A stretch of DNA of 64,000 nucleotides from Janthinobacterium sp. 1_2014MBL_MicDiv (GCF_001865675.1 NZ_CP011319.1:2604001-2668000), one strand, 5' to 3'; shown: positions 16,727 through 25,498, counted from the first letter of the stretch. Notes: a model not told the origin generated them from the letters alone. Numbers and translations are program-made.

Positions 16727-18069
16727 TGGATACTCCAGGCCTGCACGCCGGCTACACGGCCGTTTTGCGCGACTTCCGCCTGGAATTTAGCCGCGGCGGC
16801 GCCTACACGGGCATCGTCCTGATCCTGCTGGGCATGGGCCTCGATTCGGCCCTGTATCCGGACATGCAGTCAGCCTTCACCAGCGCCCGCCTGCTGGTGT
16901 CGGTGCTGATCTTTATTGTCGTGCTGGCCATGCGCACGCGCTGGGCGCAGGACCGCATCCAGGGCCTGACCTTCGTCTGGCTGCTGCTGCCGCAGCTGAT
17001 GATCGCCTGGATGATCGCCGTCACCGAAGGGGCCGCCTCCATCTATTACGTGGGCATGACCCTGGCCATCTATTCGTCGGGCATCGTGCTGGCGTTTGGC
17101 CTGTGGCAAAACATGGTCTTCGGCGCCGTCTCCTGCCTGCTGTACGTGGCCGCCTGCGCCTGGCATGCGCACGGCTTCGACTTGCAGAGCACGTTTATCG
17201 TCAATTGCCTGTTCCTCATCATGTCGGCCAGCATCAGCGCCGTGTTTACCTACTTTAACGAGCGCGCCCGTTTCATGCTGTTCCAGCTGAAGGCGGAAGT
17301 GGCGCAAAAGAACACGCAACTGGAAGAAACCAACAAAAGTTTGGCCGATATCAAGGGGCAGATGCTGCAACAGGAGAAAATGGCGGCCATCGGCACGCTG
17401 GCCGCCGGCATGCTGCACGAGGTCAACAACCCCGTCAATTTCTGCATGATGGCCATCGAGGTGGCCATCGAAGATCCGGCTGCCAAGCAGAGCGCGCTGG
17501 TGAGCGAATGCCTGGCCGACGCCAAGCAGGGCATGCTGCGCGTGCAGCACATCGTTTCCGACTTGAAGACCTTTGCCTACCGCAAGAGCGGCAATCAGCT
17601 GGAAACGGGGCACTTCCAGTTCCGCAGCGCGCTCGACGCGGCGATCCGCCTCGTGGGCCACGAAACGAAGAATGTCAGCATCAGCCATGACTTGCCGGTC
17701 GATACCCTGGTGCGCGGCGACGAGGCGGCCATCGTGGGCGTCCTGATCAACCTGCTGGGCAATGCCGTGCTGTCCATGCGCAAGGGCAATGCGCCGCCGT
17801 TCGAGATCCGCATCACGGCCCGCTGGGACGACGACCGCCTGCGCATCAGCGTGCGCGACAATGGCCCCGGCATCGCGCCGGAAAACCTGGCGCGCGTCTT
17901 CGAACCGTTCTTCACCACGCGCGAAGTGGGGCAGGGACTGGGCCTGGGGCTGAGCATCAGCTATGGCGTGATCGAGCGCCATGGCGGCACGCTCAGCGCC
18001 GAGAGCGAGCTGGGCGTATGGGCCAGCATGAACTTCGACCTGCAGCGCTCGGATTGGGAGGGCCGCTAG
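16726..18069 (+). CDS. phcS: PhcS-like membrane sensor histidine kinase
   Basis: A 447-residue kinase. About six membrane segments span residues 28-190 and there is no large periplasmic domain, which fits sensing of a lipophilic signal in the membrane. A coiled linker (LKAEVAQKNTQLEETNKSL) leads to the H-box LAAGMLHEVNNPVNF with phosphoacceptor His231. The N-box is NLLGNAVLSM, G1 is DNGPGIAPE, the F-box is FEPFFTTRE and G2 is GQGLGLGLS, all intact. The start overlaps the methyltransferase stop and the stop is one base before the next gene. By position and architecture it matches PhcS, the kinase that responds to the methyl ester signal. Confidence 0.8.
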   Translation: MDTPGLHAGYTAVLRDFRLEFSRGGAYTGIVLILLGMGLDSALYPDMQSAFTSARLLVSVLIFIVVLAMRTRWAQDRIQGLTFVWLLLPQLMIAWMIAVTEGAASIYYVGMTLAIYSSGIVLAFGLWQNMVFGAVSCLLYVAACAWHAHGFDLQSTFIVNCLFLIMSASISAVFTYFNERARFMLFQLKAEVAQKNTQLEETNKSLADIKGQMLQQEKMAAIGTLAAGMLHEVNNPVNFCMMAIEVAIEDPAAKQSALVSECLADAKQGMLRVQHIVSDLKTFAYRKSGNQLETGHFQFRSALDAAIRLVGHETKNVSISHDLPVDTLVRGDEAAIVGVLINLLGNAVLSMRKGNAPPFEIRITARWDDDRLRISVRDNGPGIAPENLARVFEPFFTTREVGQGLGLGLSISYGVIERHGGTLSAESELGVWASMNFDLQRSDWEGR

Positions 18070-18070
18070 C

Positions 18071-19168
18071 ATGGATAACGATAGCCGCGCCTGCGTGCTG
18101 TATGTGGACGACGAAGCGCTCGCCTGCAAGTATTTCGAGCGCGCCGTCGCCACGCGCTACCGCGTGCTGACGGCGCCCGGCGTCGATGCGGCGCTGGCCT
18201 TGCTGGAACAGCATGGCGGACACGTCGACGTGCTCGTGACCGATTACCGCATGCCGGACCGCCTGGGCAGCGAATTGCTGCAGGAAGTGGCGCAGCGCTA
18301 CCCGCACATCGTCTGCATGCTGGTGACGGCGTATGCGGACAAGGACGTGCTGCTTGAGCTGATCAATGGCGGCACGGTGTTCCGCCTGCTGGAAAAGCCG
18401 CTCGACCTGAACGCCATGCACAGCGCGCTGCAGCTGGCCGTGCAGACGGGACGCGAGCGCACCGCGCGGCGCCAGGGCCTGGTGGCGATGCAGGAGTCGC
18501 TCGCTTTCCTGGCCCATGAATTGAATACGCCGCTGGCGGCCATCGCCAATTTTGCGCGCGGCATCGAGCGGCGCACGCAGTCGGCTGGCGCGCAACAGGC
18601 CGAGATCGGCGAGGCGGCCGCCCTGATGCATGGCAATGCCCGTTATTGCCTGTCCGTCCTGGCCAGCTTCATCGACACGGTGCGCCTGGCCAGTGCCGGG
18701 CCCGGCATGCAGGATGGACGCGGCGCCGGCAGCGCGCGCCAGCTGCTGGCGGCACTGCTCGACAGCTACCCGCTGAGCACGCAGCAGCGCGGTGCCATCA
18801 CGGTCGAGGCCGGCGAAGACTTTGCCATCGCCGAGTCGCCCAATTGCGTGGCGCTGATCCTGTCGTCCGTGCTGGGCAATGCCTTGCGCTCGGCCGGCGA
18901 GCAAGCCCATCCGGCGATCAGCATCCGCATCGGTGCCGGCCACATCAAGGTGCGCGACAATGGCGCCGGCATCGCCCCCGAGATTGTCGAGCAGCTGTTG
19001 ATCGACCCCGTCAGTGCCAGCAGCGATGCGGGCAAGGGCTGGGGCATGGTATTTTGCCACCGCATGATGCAATCGTTCGGCGGCAATCTCGACATCGCCA
19101 CCGAGTTTGGCAGTTCCACCACGGTGACCCTGAATTTTCCAGTACATATAAGGAACGAGCATGATTGA
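18071..19168 (+). CDS. phcR: PhcR-like response regulator with C-terminal histidine kinase module
   Basis: A 365-residue hybrid with an unusual order: an N-terminal receiver (VLYVDDE; phosphoacceptor Asp58 in TDYRMP; Lys109 in LLEKPLD), then a kinase core with His149 in FLAHELNTPL and an ATPase domain (G1 DNGAGIAPE, G2 GKGWGM). Instead of a DNA-binding output it carries kinase domains, exactly the trait that sets Ralstonia PhcR apart. G2 is less canonical (KGWG instead of GxGLG), so kinase activity could be weak. It starts one base after the preceding stop and overlaps the next gene by eight bases. Confidence 0.78.
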   Translation: MDNDSRACVLYVDDEALACKYFERAVATRYRVLTAPGVDAALALLEQHGGHVDVLVTDYRMPDRLGSELLQEVAQRYPHIVCMLVTAYADKDVLLELINGGTVFRLLEKPLDLNAMHSALQLAVQTGRERTARRQGLVAMQESLAFLAHELNTPLAAIANFARGIERRTQSAGAQQAEIGEAAALMHGNARYCLSVLASFIDTVRLASAGPGMQDGRGAGSARQLLAALLDSYPLSTQQRGAITVEAGEDFAIAESPNCVALILSSVLGNALRSAGEQAHPAISIRIGAGHIKVRDNGAGIAPEIVEQLLIDPVSASSDAGKGWGMVFCHRMMQSFGGNLDIATEFGSSTTVTLNFPVHIRNEHD

Positions 19169-20174
19169 CGCCAATCTGCGTTTACCGGCTCAACGAGAGC
19201 CGGCGCAAGGCTTGCCGACGATACTCTATGTCGATGACGAGGCCAACGCCCTCAAATATTTCCAGCGCGCCATCGCGCCGCTGGCCGACGTGCTGACGGC
19301 CACTTCGGTCGAGGAGGGCAAGCGCATTCTCGACGAACAGGCCGACCGCATCGCCGTGCTCGTATCGGACCAGCGCATGCCCGGTGCCTACGGCAACGAG
19401 CTGCTGTCGTACGCGTGGGACCGCCATCCGCATATCGTGCGCATCCTGACGACCGCGTATTCCGAGCTCGAGCACACGGTGGAAGCCGTCAACCAGGGGC
19501 AGATCCACCGCTACATCCAGAAGCCGTGGGATATCGCGGCGCTGCGCATGGAGTTGAAACAGGCGCTGGAGCTGGCGCGGCTGCGCAACGAGCATGCGCA
19601 ATTGCTGCGCGAAAAGCTGATGGTGCGCCAGCGCCAAGCGATCGCCAACCGCATCGGCACCCTGTACACGCTGTGCGCCAGCCTGGCCGGTCCGGAACAG
19701 CAGCTGCCCGTGGAAGCCTACCTGTCGGCGGCCTTGACGGCCGGCGTCACGCCGCCCGAGCCGGACTGGCTGTTGATGGATTATGCCGACCTGGTCAGTT
19801 CGGAAGCGTTCCGCGGCACGGCTTTTGCCGCCGCCGTGCGCCAGCAGCTGGAAACGCTCGAGCGCGAGCATCCGGGGCGCGGCGTCGAGCAGGCCATCGA
19901 CATGCTGCAGCCTGCGTTTGGCGCGGCGCTGCAAAACCAGGCCGGCACGGCGCTGTTCCTCGATGGCCGCCTGTTGACGGAATTCCTTGAAACGCCCACC
20001 ACCACGCCCGTCTCGGCCACCCATGCGTTCTGGCTGGCCAATCTGCTGTGGCTGGCGCGGCGCGGCTGGTCCTTGCAGCTCAGCAAGGGCGAACAGGGTT
20101 TGCTGGGCAAGGTGGTGCAAGCCGAACCGGCCCTCACGCCCGATCACCTGGCGGCGTGGATCGAGCAGTTTTAA
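19161..20174 (+). CDS. phcQ: PhcQ-like response regulator
   Basis: A 337-residue protein. The receiver domain occupies residues about 20-140 (ILYVDDEANALKYF; Asp70 in SDQRMPG; Lys in IQKPWD), followed by a coiled linker (ALELARLRNEHAQLLREKLM) and a C-terminal helical domain of unknown fold, with no helix-turn-helix or enzyme motif. Receiver proteins of this kind close the phcBSRQ operon. Output may be through protein contact. It overlaps the PhcR-like gene by eight bases, so all four genes are translationally linked. No terminator is evident after its stop. Confidence 0.75.
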   Translation: MIDANLRLPAQREPAQGLPTILYVDDEANALKYFQRAIAPLADVLTATSVEEGKRILDEQADRIAVLVSDQRMPGAYGNELLSYAWDRHPHIVRILTTAYSELEHTVEAVNQGQIHRYIQKPWDIAALRMELKQALELARLRNEHAQLLREKLMVRQRQAIANRIGTLYTLCASLAGPEQQLPVEAYLSAALTAGVTPPEPDWLLMDYADLVSSEAFRGTAFAAAVRQQLETLEREHPGRGVEQAIDMLQPAFGAALQNQAGTALFLDGRLLTEFLETPTTTPVSATHAFWLANLLWLARRGWSLQLSKGEQGLLGKVVQAEPALTPDHLAAWIEQF

Positions 20175-20322
20175 GCATGCGGTCCGCTTTCACGCGCCAA
20201 CGCGGCGCCGACGGCGTGCAGGCGAACCGTTTTCATGCGGTGGATGGTATATTTAATCTTCGAATAACTTTGTTTATTGCATCCCCCAATATAAAATAGG
20301 GTTTTATTGTATTCATATTCAA

Positions 20323-20664
20323 ATGAAACCTATTTTACTGAGCCTGGTTTTTGCCCTGTCTTTTATTTCATCGCAAGCCCATGCCGAGGGTTCCATTATT
20401 GGCAAGGTCTCGGAAGTGCGCATTGATTCCGACGGCAAGGGCCTGGTGACATTTGTCGACGTTATCACGGGTACGCCGCCGGCGTGCGCCATTGCCGGTT
20501 ATAACCATTCCCTGGCATTTGATGCCGCGACGGCCGGCGGCAAGGCCTTTTATGCCATGGCCTTGCTGGCCAAATCCAGTGACGGTGTTATTTTTGGCCT
20601 GGGAAAAGGCGTATGCGTGACTTACGGTGTCGTCGAGGATGCCAATATTCTTTTCTTGAAATGA
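20323..20664 (+). CDS. Small exported protein, tandem copy 1
   Basis: A 113-residue protein with a signal peptide ending SSQAHA (cleavage about residue 21). The mature part has a repeat-like beta layout: IIGKVSEVRIDSDGKGLVTF, then GTPPACAIAGYN, then AGGK followed by AMALLAKS, and GLGKGVCVTYGVVEDANIL. Two cysteines (in PACA and GVCV) could form a disulfide. The PACA / AGK / GxGxC pattern recalls a common class of small exported proteins in Vibrio and Xanthomonas (memory, unverified). Function unknown. The AT-rich upstream region is duplicated in front of copy 2. Confidence 0.7.
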   Translation: MKPILLSLVFALSFISSQAHAEGSIIGKVSEVRIDSDGKGLVTFVDVITGTPPACAIAGYNHSLAFDAATAGGKAFYAMALLAKSSDGVIFGLGKGVCVTYGVVEDANILFLK

Positions 20665-20855
20665 CGAGTATCGGGTTTTCTGGATAAAACATCCTGGCCG
20701 CTCCGTCACAGCAGCTGCCCGTGGCAGTGCCGCTGTCGGCGCTCCTGACGGCCGGCGGACCGTTTTCATGCGGTGGATGGCATATTTAATCTTTGAATAA
20801 CTTTGTTTATTGCATTTGCCAATATAAAATAAGGTTTTATTCTATTGATATTCAA

Positions 20856-21197
20856 ATGAAACCTGTTTTATTGAGCCTGGCTGTTGCCCTGTCTTTTATC
20901 TCGTCGCAAGCCCATGCGGAGGGCGCCATTATTGGCAAGGTCGCGGAAGTGCGCATCGATTCCGATGGCAAGGGCCTGGTGACATTTGTCGATGTCGTCG
21001 TCGGCACGCCGCCGGCGTGCGCCATTGCCGGTTATAACCATTCCATGTCATTTGATGCGGCGACAGCCGGTGGCAAGGCGATGTACGCGCTGGCCTTGCT
21101 GGCCAAATCCGGCGGCGCCACGGTTTATGGCCAGGGCAAGGGCACTTGCGCGATTTACGGTGTCGTCGAGGACGCCAGTATTCTTTTCCTGAAATAA
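20856..21197 (+). CDS. Small exported protein, tandem copy 2
   Basis: The same 113-residue length and signal peptide as copy 1, with the two cysteines retained. Differences cluster in the middle (VVVGTPPACA) and near the C-terminus (SGGATVYGQGKGTCAIYG). Most changes between the copies are conservative, suggesting both are still selected as proteins. The ATG at 20856 aligns with copy 1; a longer in-frame start at 20793 would translate the duplicated promoter and is rejected. The hairpin GGCATTC..GAATGCC at 21208-21227 follows but has no T-tract. Confidence 0.7.
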   Translation: MKPVLLSLAVALSFISSQAHAEGAIIGKVAEVRIDSDGKGLVTFVDVVVGTPPACAIAGYNHSMSFDAATAGGKAMYALALLAKSGGATVYGQGKGTCAIYGVVEDASILFLK

Positions 21198-21318
21198 TAA
21201 GCGCAAGGGCATTCCCATGTGAATGCCTGTCAGCTTGGATGCTTGCTGGGCCCGCCGGCAGGCGGCGCAATGCACCTGCCTGCATGGATATGCAAGGGCC
21301 GCGTCTCCAGCCGTCATC

Positions 21319-21347
21319 CCAAAAGAACAGGGCCGCGCAGGCCCTGT
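21319..21347 (-). terminator. Intrinsic terminator of the SRPBCC gene
   Basis: Arms ACAGGGCC (21327-21334) and GGCCCTGT (21340-21347) around GCGCA. Read on the minus strand, the stem is followed by TTCTTTTGGG. It lies 22 bases beyond the stop at 21369. Confidence 0.65.
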
Positions 21348-21368
21348 CCGTCATGGGGCGGAGACGAG

Positions 21369-21896
21369 TTACCGTTCCGCCGCCGCCTTCAGGTTGTTCA
21401 AGCCCTTTTCGAAATCCTTGCCGATCATGGTATCCATGCTGACGAACACGGTCATGACCTTGCTGACGTAAGGGCTGGGGCCCGTCATGGTCCAGTTCAC
21501 CTTCGTGCTGTCGCCCTCGGGCGTCATGGTGAACGTGGTGGTGTTATGGCTTTCGAACGGTTTCAGGAAGTCCAGCTTGATGACGGTGCGCTCCGGTTGG
21601 GCCGCTTCCGTGATTTCCATGCTGCCGGCGCCCACCTTGTCATTGCCTTGCCACGCATATTGCGCGCCCAGGCCGCTGGCCGGGCCCGTAAACGTGCGGC
21701 GCATGGCCGGATCGAGCTTTTCCCACGGCGACCAGGCGGCCCAGTAGTGGAAGTCCGTGATCAGGGCGGCGATCTTGTCCGGCGGGGCCTTGATGGTGAT
21801 TTCGCGCTGGACACTGAATGTGTCGGGCTTGGTGGTGGCATAGCCGAGGATGGCGGCGACGACGACGACGATCAGCAACAGGGTTTTTTTGATCAT
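21369..21896 (-). CDS. SRPBCC (polyketide cyclase/START-like) family protein
   Basis: A 175-residue protein with an N-terminal hydrophobic anchor or signal (LLLIVVVVAAILGYA, about residues 5-20), followed by a single SRPBCC fold: INTERNAL beta start VQREITIKAPPDKI, the helix ITDFHYWAAWSPWEK typical of the family, then the long C-terminal helix FVSMDTMIGKDFEKGLNNLK. Such domains bind small hydrophobic ligands; the ligand is unknown. GGAGAG lies just before the ATG at 21896. It is transcribed alone. Confidence 0.85.
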   Translation of the reverse strand: MIKKTLLLIVVVVAAILGYATTKPDTFSVQREITIKAPPDKIAALITDFHYWAAWSPWEKLDPAMRRTFTGPASGLGAQYAWQGNDKVGAGSMEITEAAQPERTVIKLDFLKPFESHNTTTFTMTPEGDSTKVNWTMTGPSPYVSKVMTVFVSMDTMIGKDFEKGLNNLKAAAER

Positions 21897-22102
21897 ATGC
21901 TCTCCAAATCTTGAATGGTCGATGCGAACGAATCAAGGCAATCTTAGCAGATATGAATGGCTGTGCGCTGCATGTTGGCCTTTATTTGCGCTAGCTCGCC
22001 GCAAGGCCGCTTGCCGCCTCGCGGACAGGCGCACGGCAGGTTTGTGGTGCGGGCCTATCCTCCGCTAGAATGCTGGCCTGCAAAGATTTCAACTAGGGAA
22101 AT

Positions 22103-22888
22103 ATGATTCAAGGAACGATCGCCAGGCTGACCCTGGCGTGCGGCATGCTGGCCACGGCCTTTGCCGCGAACCTCGCTTACGCCGCCGCTTGCCCCGCGCA
22201 TTACGTCGATGGCCGCAGGCCGGAAATCACCAACCCCAAGCTGGAAGTGGCCACCAAGGAACTGTGCTACAACGTGTTTGGCGTGATGCACTCGGGGATT
22301 ACCCGCACGCCGCTGTGGTCGGCCGAACATTTGACGGCGAACAACCTGGAAGCGGCGCAGGACTTGTCGCGTGAAAACTCCTTCCATGCCGAGCGCAAGC
22401 TGCCGGCGGCCCAGCGCGCCGAGCTGGCCGATTATGCGCGCAGCGGCTTCGACCGTGGCCACATGGCGCCGAATGGCGACATGCCGGACCGCCAGAGCCA
22501 GCGCGACAGCTTTACCCTGGCCAATATGGTGCCGCAAGACTCGCGCAACAACCGCTATGTCTGGGCCGGCATCGAAGGCGCCGTGCGCAAGATGGCGAAG
22601 AAGGAGGGCGACCTGTACGTGATCACGGGACCGGCCTTTATCGGCGGCAATTTGCGCAAGGTGGGCAGGGTGATCGTGCCCAGCCACCTGTACAAGGCCG
22701 TGTACAGCCCGCGCCAGGGCGCCGGCGCCGCCTACTTCATTGAAAACGTGGATACCAAGAGCTATGAAGTGCTGAGCATTGCGCAACTGGAAGACAGGAT
22801 AGGCATCGATCTGTTACCGTCGCTGACGCGGCAGCAGAAGTTGCGCATGCTGAGTTTGCCGAAGGTCAATAGCAAGTCCAGGAAATAA
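22103..22888 (+). CDS. Exported DNA/RNA non-specific endonuclease (NUC1 family)
   Basis: A 261-residue secreted or periplasmic nuclease. The signal peptide ends near residue 28 (NLAYAAA). The catalytic DRGHMAP motif lies at 117-123, with His120 as general base. A downstream Asn cluster (NMVPQDSRNNRYVW) provides the magnesium-binding Asn. ITGPAF is also typical of the family. Length and order match Serratia-type nucleases, which cut single- and double-stranded DNA and RNA. AGGGAAAT immediately precedes the ATG. No immunity gene is adjacent, consistent with export. The next gene begins 20 bases after its stop. Confidence 0.9.
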   Translation: MIQGTIARLTLACGMLATAFAANLAYAAACPAHYVDGRRPEITNPKLEVATKELCYNVFGVMHSGITRTPLWSAEHLTANNLEAAQDLSRENSFHAERKLPAAQRAELADYARSGFDRGHMAPNGDMPDRQSQRDSFTLANMVPQDSRNNRYVWAGIEGAVRKMAKKEGDLYVITGPAFIGGNLRKVGRVIVPSHLYKAVYSPRQGAGAAYFIENVDTKSYEVLSIAQLEDRIGIDLLPSLTRQQKLRMLSLPKVNSKSRK

Positions 22889-22908
22889 TCTGATTGAGAG
22901 GAAATGCC

Positions 22909-23163
22909 ATGTGCGCAAAGAAATTCGTTCCCTACGCCAATGAAAGCGATGTGCTGGAAATTGGCAGCCTGACGGTCGAGAACCGCATCGACCGCATCAG
23001 CATCAGCGGCGACATCGACCTGACCCTGGACAAGCCGGGCCTGGCCCTGGCAAAACAGCTGCAAAAGCTGCTGGCCGACGTCGTGGCGCAACTGGAAAAG
23101 CAGGACTTGCCGGACCAGCTGCCGCCGCCCGAAGTGACGTCGGTGGCCAATCCCTTCGAGTGA
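22909..23163 (+). CDS. Conserved small hypothetical protein
   Basis: An 84-residue soluble acidic protein starting at the ATG at 22909 with GAGAGGAAA upstream. It has a beta-rich first half (SDVLEIGSLTVENRIDRISI, SGDIDLTLDK) and a helix (GLALAKQLQKLLADVVAQLE), ending PPPEVTSVANPFE. I recall similar short proteins in Pseudomonas and Burkholderiales without known function (unverified). It sits between the nuclease and the OsmC-YcaO gene; whether it works with either is unknown. Confidence 0.65.
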   Translation: MCAKKFVPYANESDVLEIGSLTVENRIDRISISGDIDLTLDKPGLALAKQLQKLLADVVAQLEKQDLPDQLPPPEVTSVANPFE

Positions 23164-23280
23164 GGCGGGCCTGCTCCTGCGGCGCCCGGGTGGTGCGGGA
23201 GCAGTGAACAGCCTATGCCGTGGGCGGGAAAGGGCGGATAATAGCGGCTAATTCATTAATGCACAGGTTTGTTATCCCCC

Positions 23281-25482
23281 ATGGAAATTAAAGTCAACTT
23301 TCTCGACAAGCTGCGTCTCGAAGCCAAGTTCGATGATTTTACGGTCATTGCCGACCAGCCCATCCGTTACAAGGGCGATGGCTCGGCGCCGGGCCCGTTC
23401 GATTATTTTTTGGCCTCGTCGGCCCTGTGCGCCGCGTATTTCGTGAAGTTGTATTGCGATACACGCAATATTTCCACCGAACATATCCGCCTGTCGCAAA
23501 ATAATATCGTCGACCCGGAAAACCGTTACCAGCAGATCTTCAAGATCCAGGTCGAATTGCCGGCCGATATCTCCGCCAAGGATCGCCAGGGCATCCTGCG
23601 TTCGATCGACCGCTGCACGGTGAAAAAAGTGGTGCAGACGGGCCCCGAGTTCGTGATTGAAGAAGTCGAGAACCTCGACGCCGATGCCCAGGCCCTGCTG
23701 ACCCTGAATGCGGCGCCGGGGGCGAGCACCTATATTACCGGCAAGGATTTGCCGCTGGAACAAACCATCGCCAATATGTCGGGCCTGCTGGCGGGCCTGG
23801 GCATCAAGATTGAAATCGCGTCGTGGCGCAACATCATTCCCAATGTGTGGTCGCTGCATATCCGCGATGCCCATTCGCCCATGTGCTTTACCAACGGCAA
23901 GGGCGCGACCAAGGAAAGCGCGCTGGCCTCGGCCCTGGGCGAGTATATCGAGCGCATCAGCAACAACCATTTCTATGCCGGTTCGTTCTGGGGCGTAGAC
24001 ATCGCCAACGCGCCGTTCGTGCACTATCCGAACGAGCGCTGGTTCAAGCCTGGCCGCAAGGATGCCTTGCCCGACGGTATTCTCGATGCATACAGCCTGG
24101 ACATCTACAATCCCGATGGCGAGCTGCGCGCCTCGCACCTGGTCGACACCAACTCCGGCAATGCCGAGCGCGGCATCTGTTCGCTGCCGTATGTGCGCCA
24201 GTCGGATGGCGAGGTCGTGTACTTCCCGTCGAACCTGATCGAAAACCTGTATGTCAGCAATGGCATGAGCGCCGGCAATACCCTCGTCGAAGCGCAGGTG
24301 CAATGTTTGTCGGAAATTTTCGAACGGGCCGTCAAGCGCGAAATCCTTGAAGGCGAGATCGCCTTGCCCGACGTGCCGCAGGAAGTGCTGGCGAAATATC
24401 CGGGCATCCTGGCCGGCATTCAGGGCCTGGAGGAGCAGGGCTTCCCCGTGCTGGTGAAGGATGCGTCGCTGGGCGGCACCTACCCCGTCATGTGCGTGAC
24501 CTTGATGAATCCGCGCACGGGCGGCGTGTTTGCCTCGTTCGGCGCACACCCGAGCCTGGAAGTGGCGCTCGAGCGCAGCCTGACGGAATTGCTGCAGGGC
24601 CGCAGCTTTGAAGGCCTCAACGATTTGCCGCAGCCCACGTTTGCCAGCGAAGCCGTCACCGAGCCGAACAACTTTGTCGAACATTTCATCGACTCGAGCG
24701 GCATCGTGTCGTGGCGCTTTTTCAGCGCGAAAGCCGATTACGATTTTGTCGAGTGGGATTTTTCCGGCCACGGCGACGACTCGAATGCCGAGGAAGCGGC
24801 GACCCTGTTCGGCATCCTTGCCGACATGGGCAAGGAAGTCTACACGGCCGTGTATGACCAGCTGGGCGCCACCGCCTGCCGCATCCTCGTGCCCGGTTAT
24901 TCGGAAGTGTATCCAGTCGAGGATTTGATCTGGGACAATACCAACAAGGCCTTGCTGTTCCGCGCCGACATCCTGAACCTGCATCGCCTGGACGAAGCCA
25001 GCCTGGAAGACTTGCTCGAGCGCCTGGAGAACAGCGAGCTGGACGAGTACGGCGACATCGCCACCCTGATCGGCATCGAATTCGATGAAAATACGGTGTG
25101 GGGACAGTTGACGACGCTGGAATTGAAACTGCTGATCCAGCTGGCCTTGCAGCAATTCGAGGAAGCCAAGGAGCTGGTGGAAACCTTCTTGCAGTACAAC
25201 GACAACACGGTCGAGCGCCGGCTGTTTTATCAGGCCTTGAACGTGGTGCTGGAGGTAGAGCTCGACGACGAGCTGGAGCTGGACGATTACGCGGTCAATT
25301 TCCGCCGCATGTTTGGCAACGAAAGGATGGACGCCGTGCTCGGTTCGGTGGACGGCAGCGTGCGTTTCTACGGCCTGACGCCCACCAGCATGCAGCTGGA
25401 AGGGCTGGACCGGCACCAGCGCCTGATCGACAGCTTCAAGAAACTGCACGCGGCGCGGGCCAGGGCGGCAGCCATCGGCTGA
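23281..25482 (+). CDS. OsmC domain / YcaO domain fusion protein
   Basis: A 733-residue cytoplasmic fusion. Residues about 1-140 are an OsmC-like domain (GSAPGPFDYFLASSALCAAY, with Cys near the peroxidatic position). Residues about 160-580 are a YcaO domain with the ATP-binding pattern of E. coli YcaO (GKGATKESALASALGEYIER, later CLSEIFERAVKRE and GAHPSLEVALERSLTELLQG). The rest is the acidic helical tail typical of non-azoline YcaO proteins. E. coli YcaO (about 586 residues) assists RimO thiolation of ribosomal protein S12; the fused OsmC domain suggests a link to sulfur or thiol chemistry. The ATG at 23281 is preferred over the TTG 12 bases upstream. Confidence 0.88.
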   Translation: MEIKVNFLDKLRLEAKFDDFTVIADQPIRYKGDGSAPGPFDYFLASSALCAAYFVKLYCDTRNISTEHIRLSQNNIVDPENRYQQIFKIQVELPADISAKDRQGILRSIDRCTVKKVVQTGPEFVIEEVENLDADAQALLTLNAAPGASTYITGKDLPLEQTIANMSGLLAGLGIKIEIASWRNIIPNVWSLHIRDAHSPMCFTNGKGATKESALASALGEYIERISNNHFYAGSFWGVDIANAPFVHYPNERWFKPGRKDALPDGILDAYSLDIYNPDGELRASHLVDTNSGNAERGICSLPYVRQSDGEVVYFPSNLIENLYVSNGMSAGNTLVEAQVQCLSEIFERAVKREILEGEIALPDVPQEVLAKYPGILAGIQGLEEQGFPVLVKDASLGGTYPVMCVTLMNPRTGGVFASFGAHPSLEVALERSLTELLQGRSFEGLNDLPQPTFASEAVTEPNNFVEHFIDSSGIVSWRFFSAKADYDFVEWDFSGHGDDSNAEEAATLFGILADMGKEVYTAVYDQLGATACRILVPGYSEVYPVEDLIWDNTNKALLFRADILNLHRLDEASLEDLLERLENSELDEYGDIATLIGIEFDENTVWGQLTTLELKLLIQLALQQFEEAKELVETFLQYNDNTVERRLFYQALNVVLEVELDDELELDDYAVNFRRMFGNERMDAVLGSVDGSVRFYGLTPTSMQLEGLDRHQRLIDSFKKLHAARARAAAIG

Positions 25483-25498
25483 CCGCCGCTTCATACAC

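Larger units (their letters stand above)
20225..21197. repeat. Tandem duplication of promoter plus gene
   Basis: Two near-identical units: 20225-20664 and 20757-21197. Identity extends about 100 bases upstream of each start, from GACCGTTTTCATGCGGTGGA through TTGAATAACTTTGTTTATTG to the ATG, so the promoter was copied with the gene. The 92-base spacer between the units is not shared. Confidence 0.85.
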
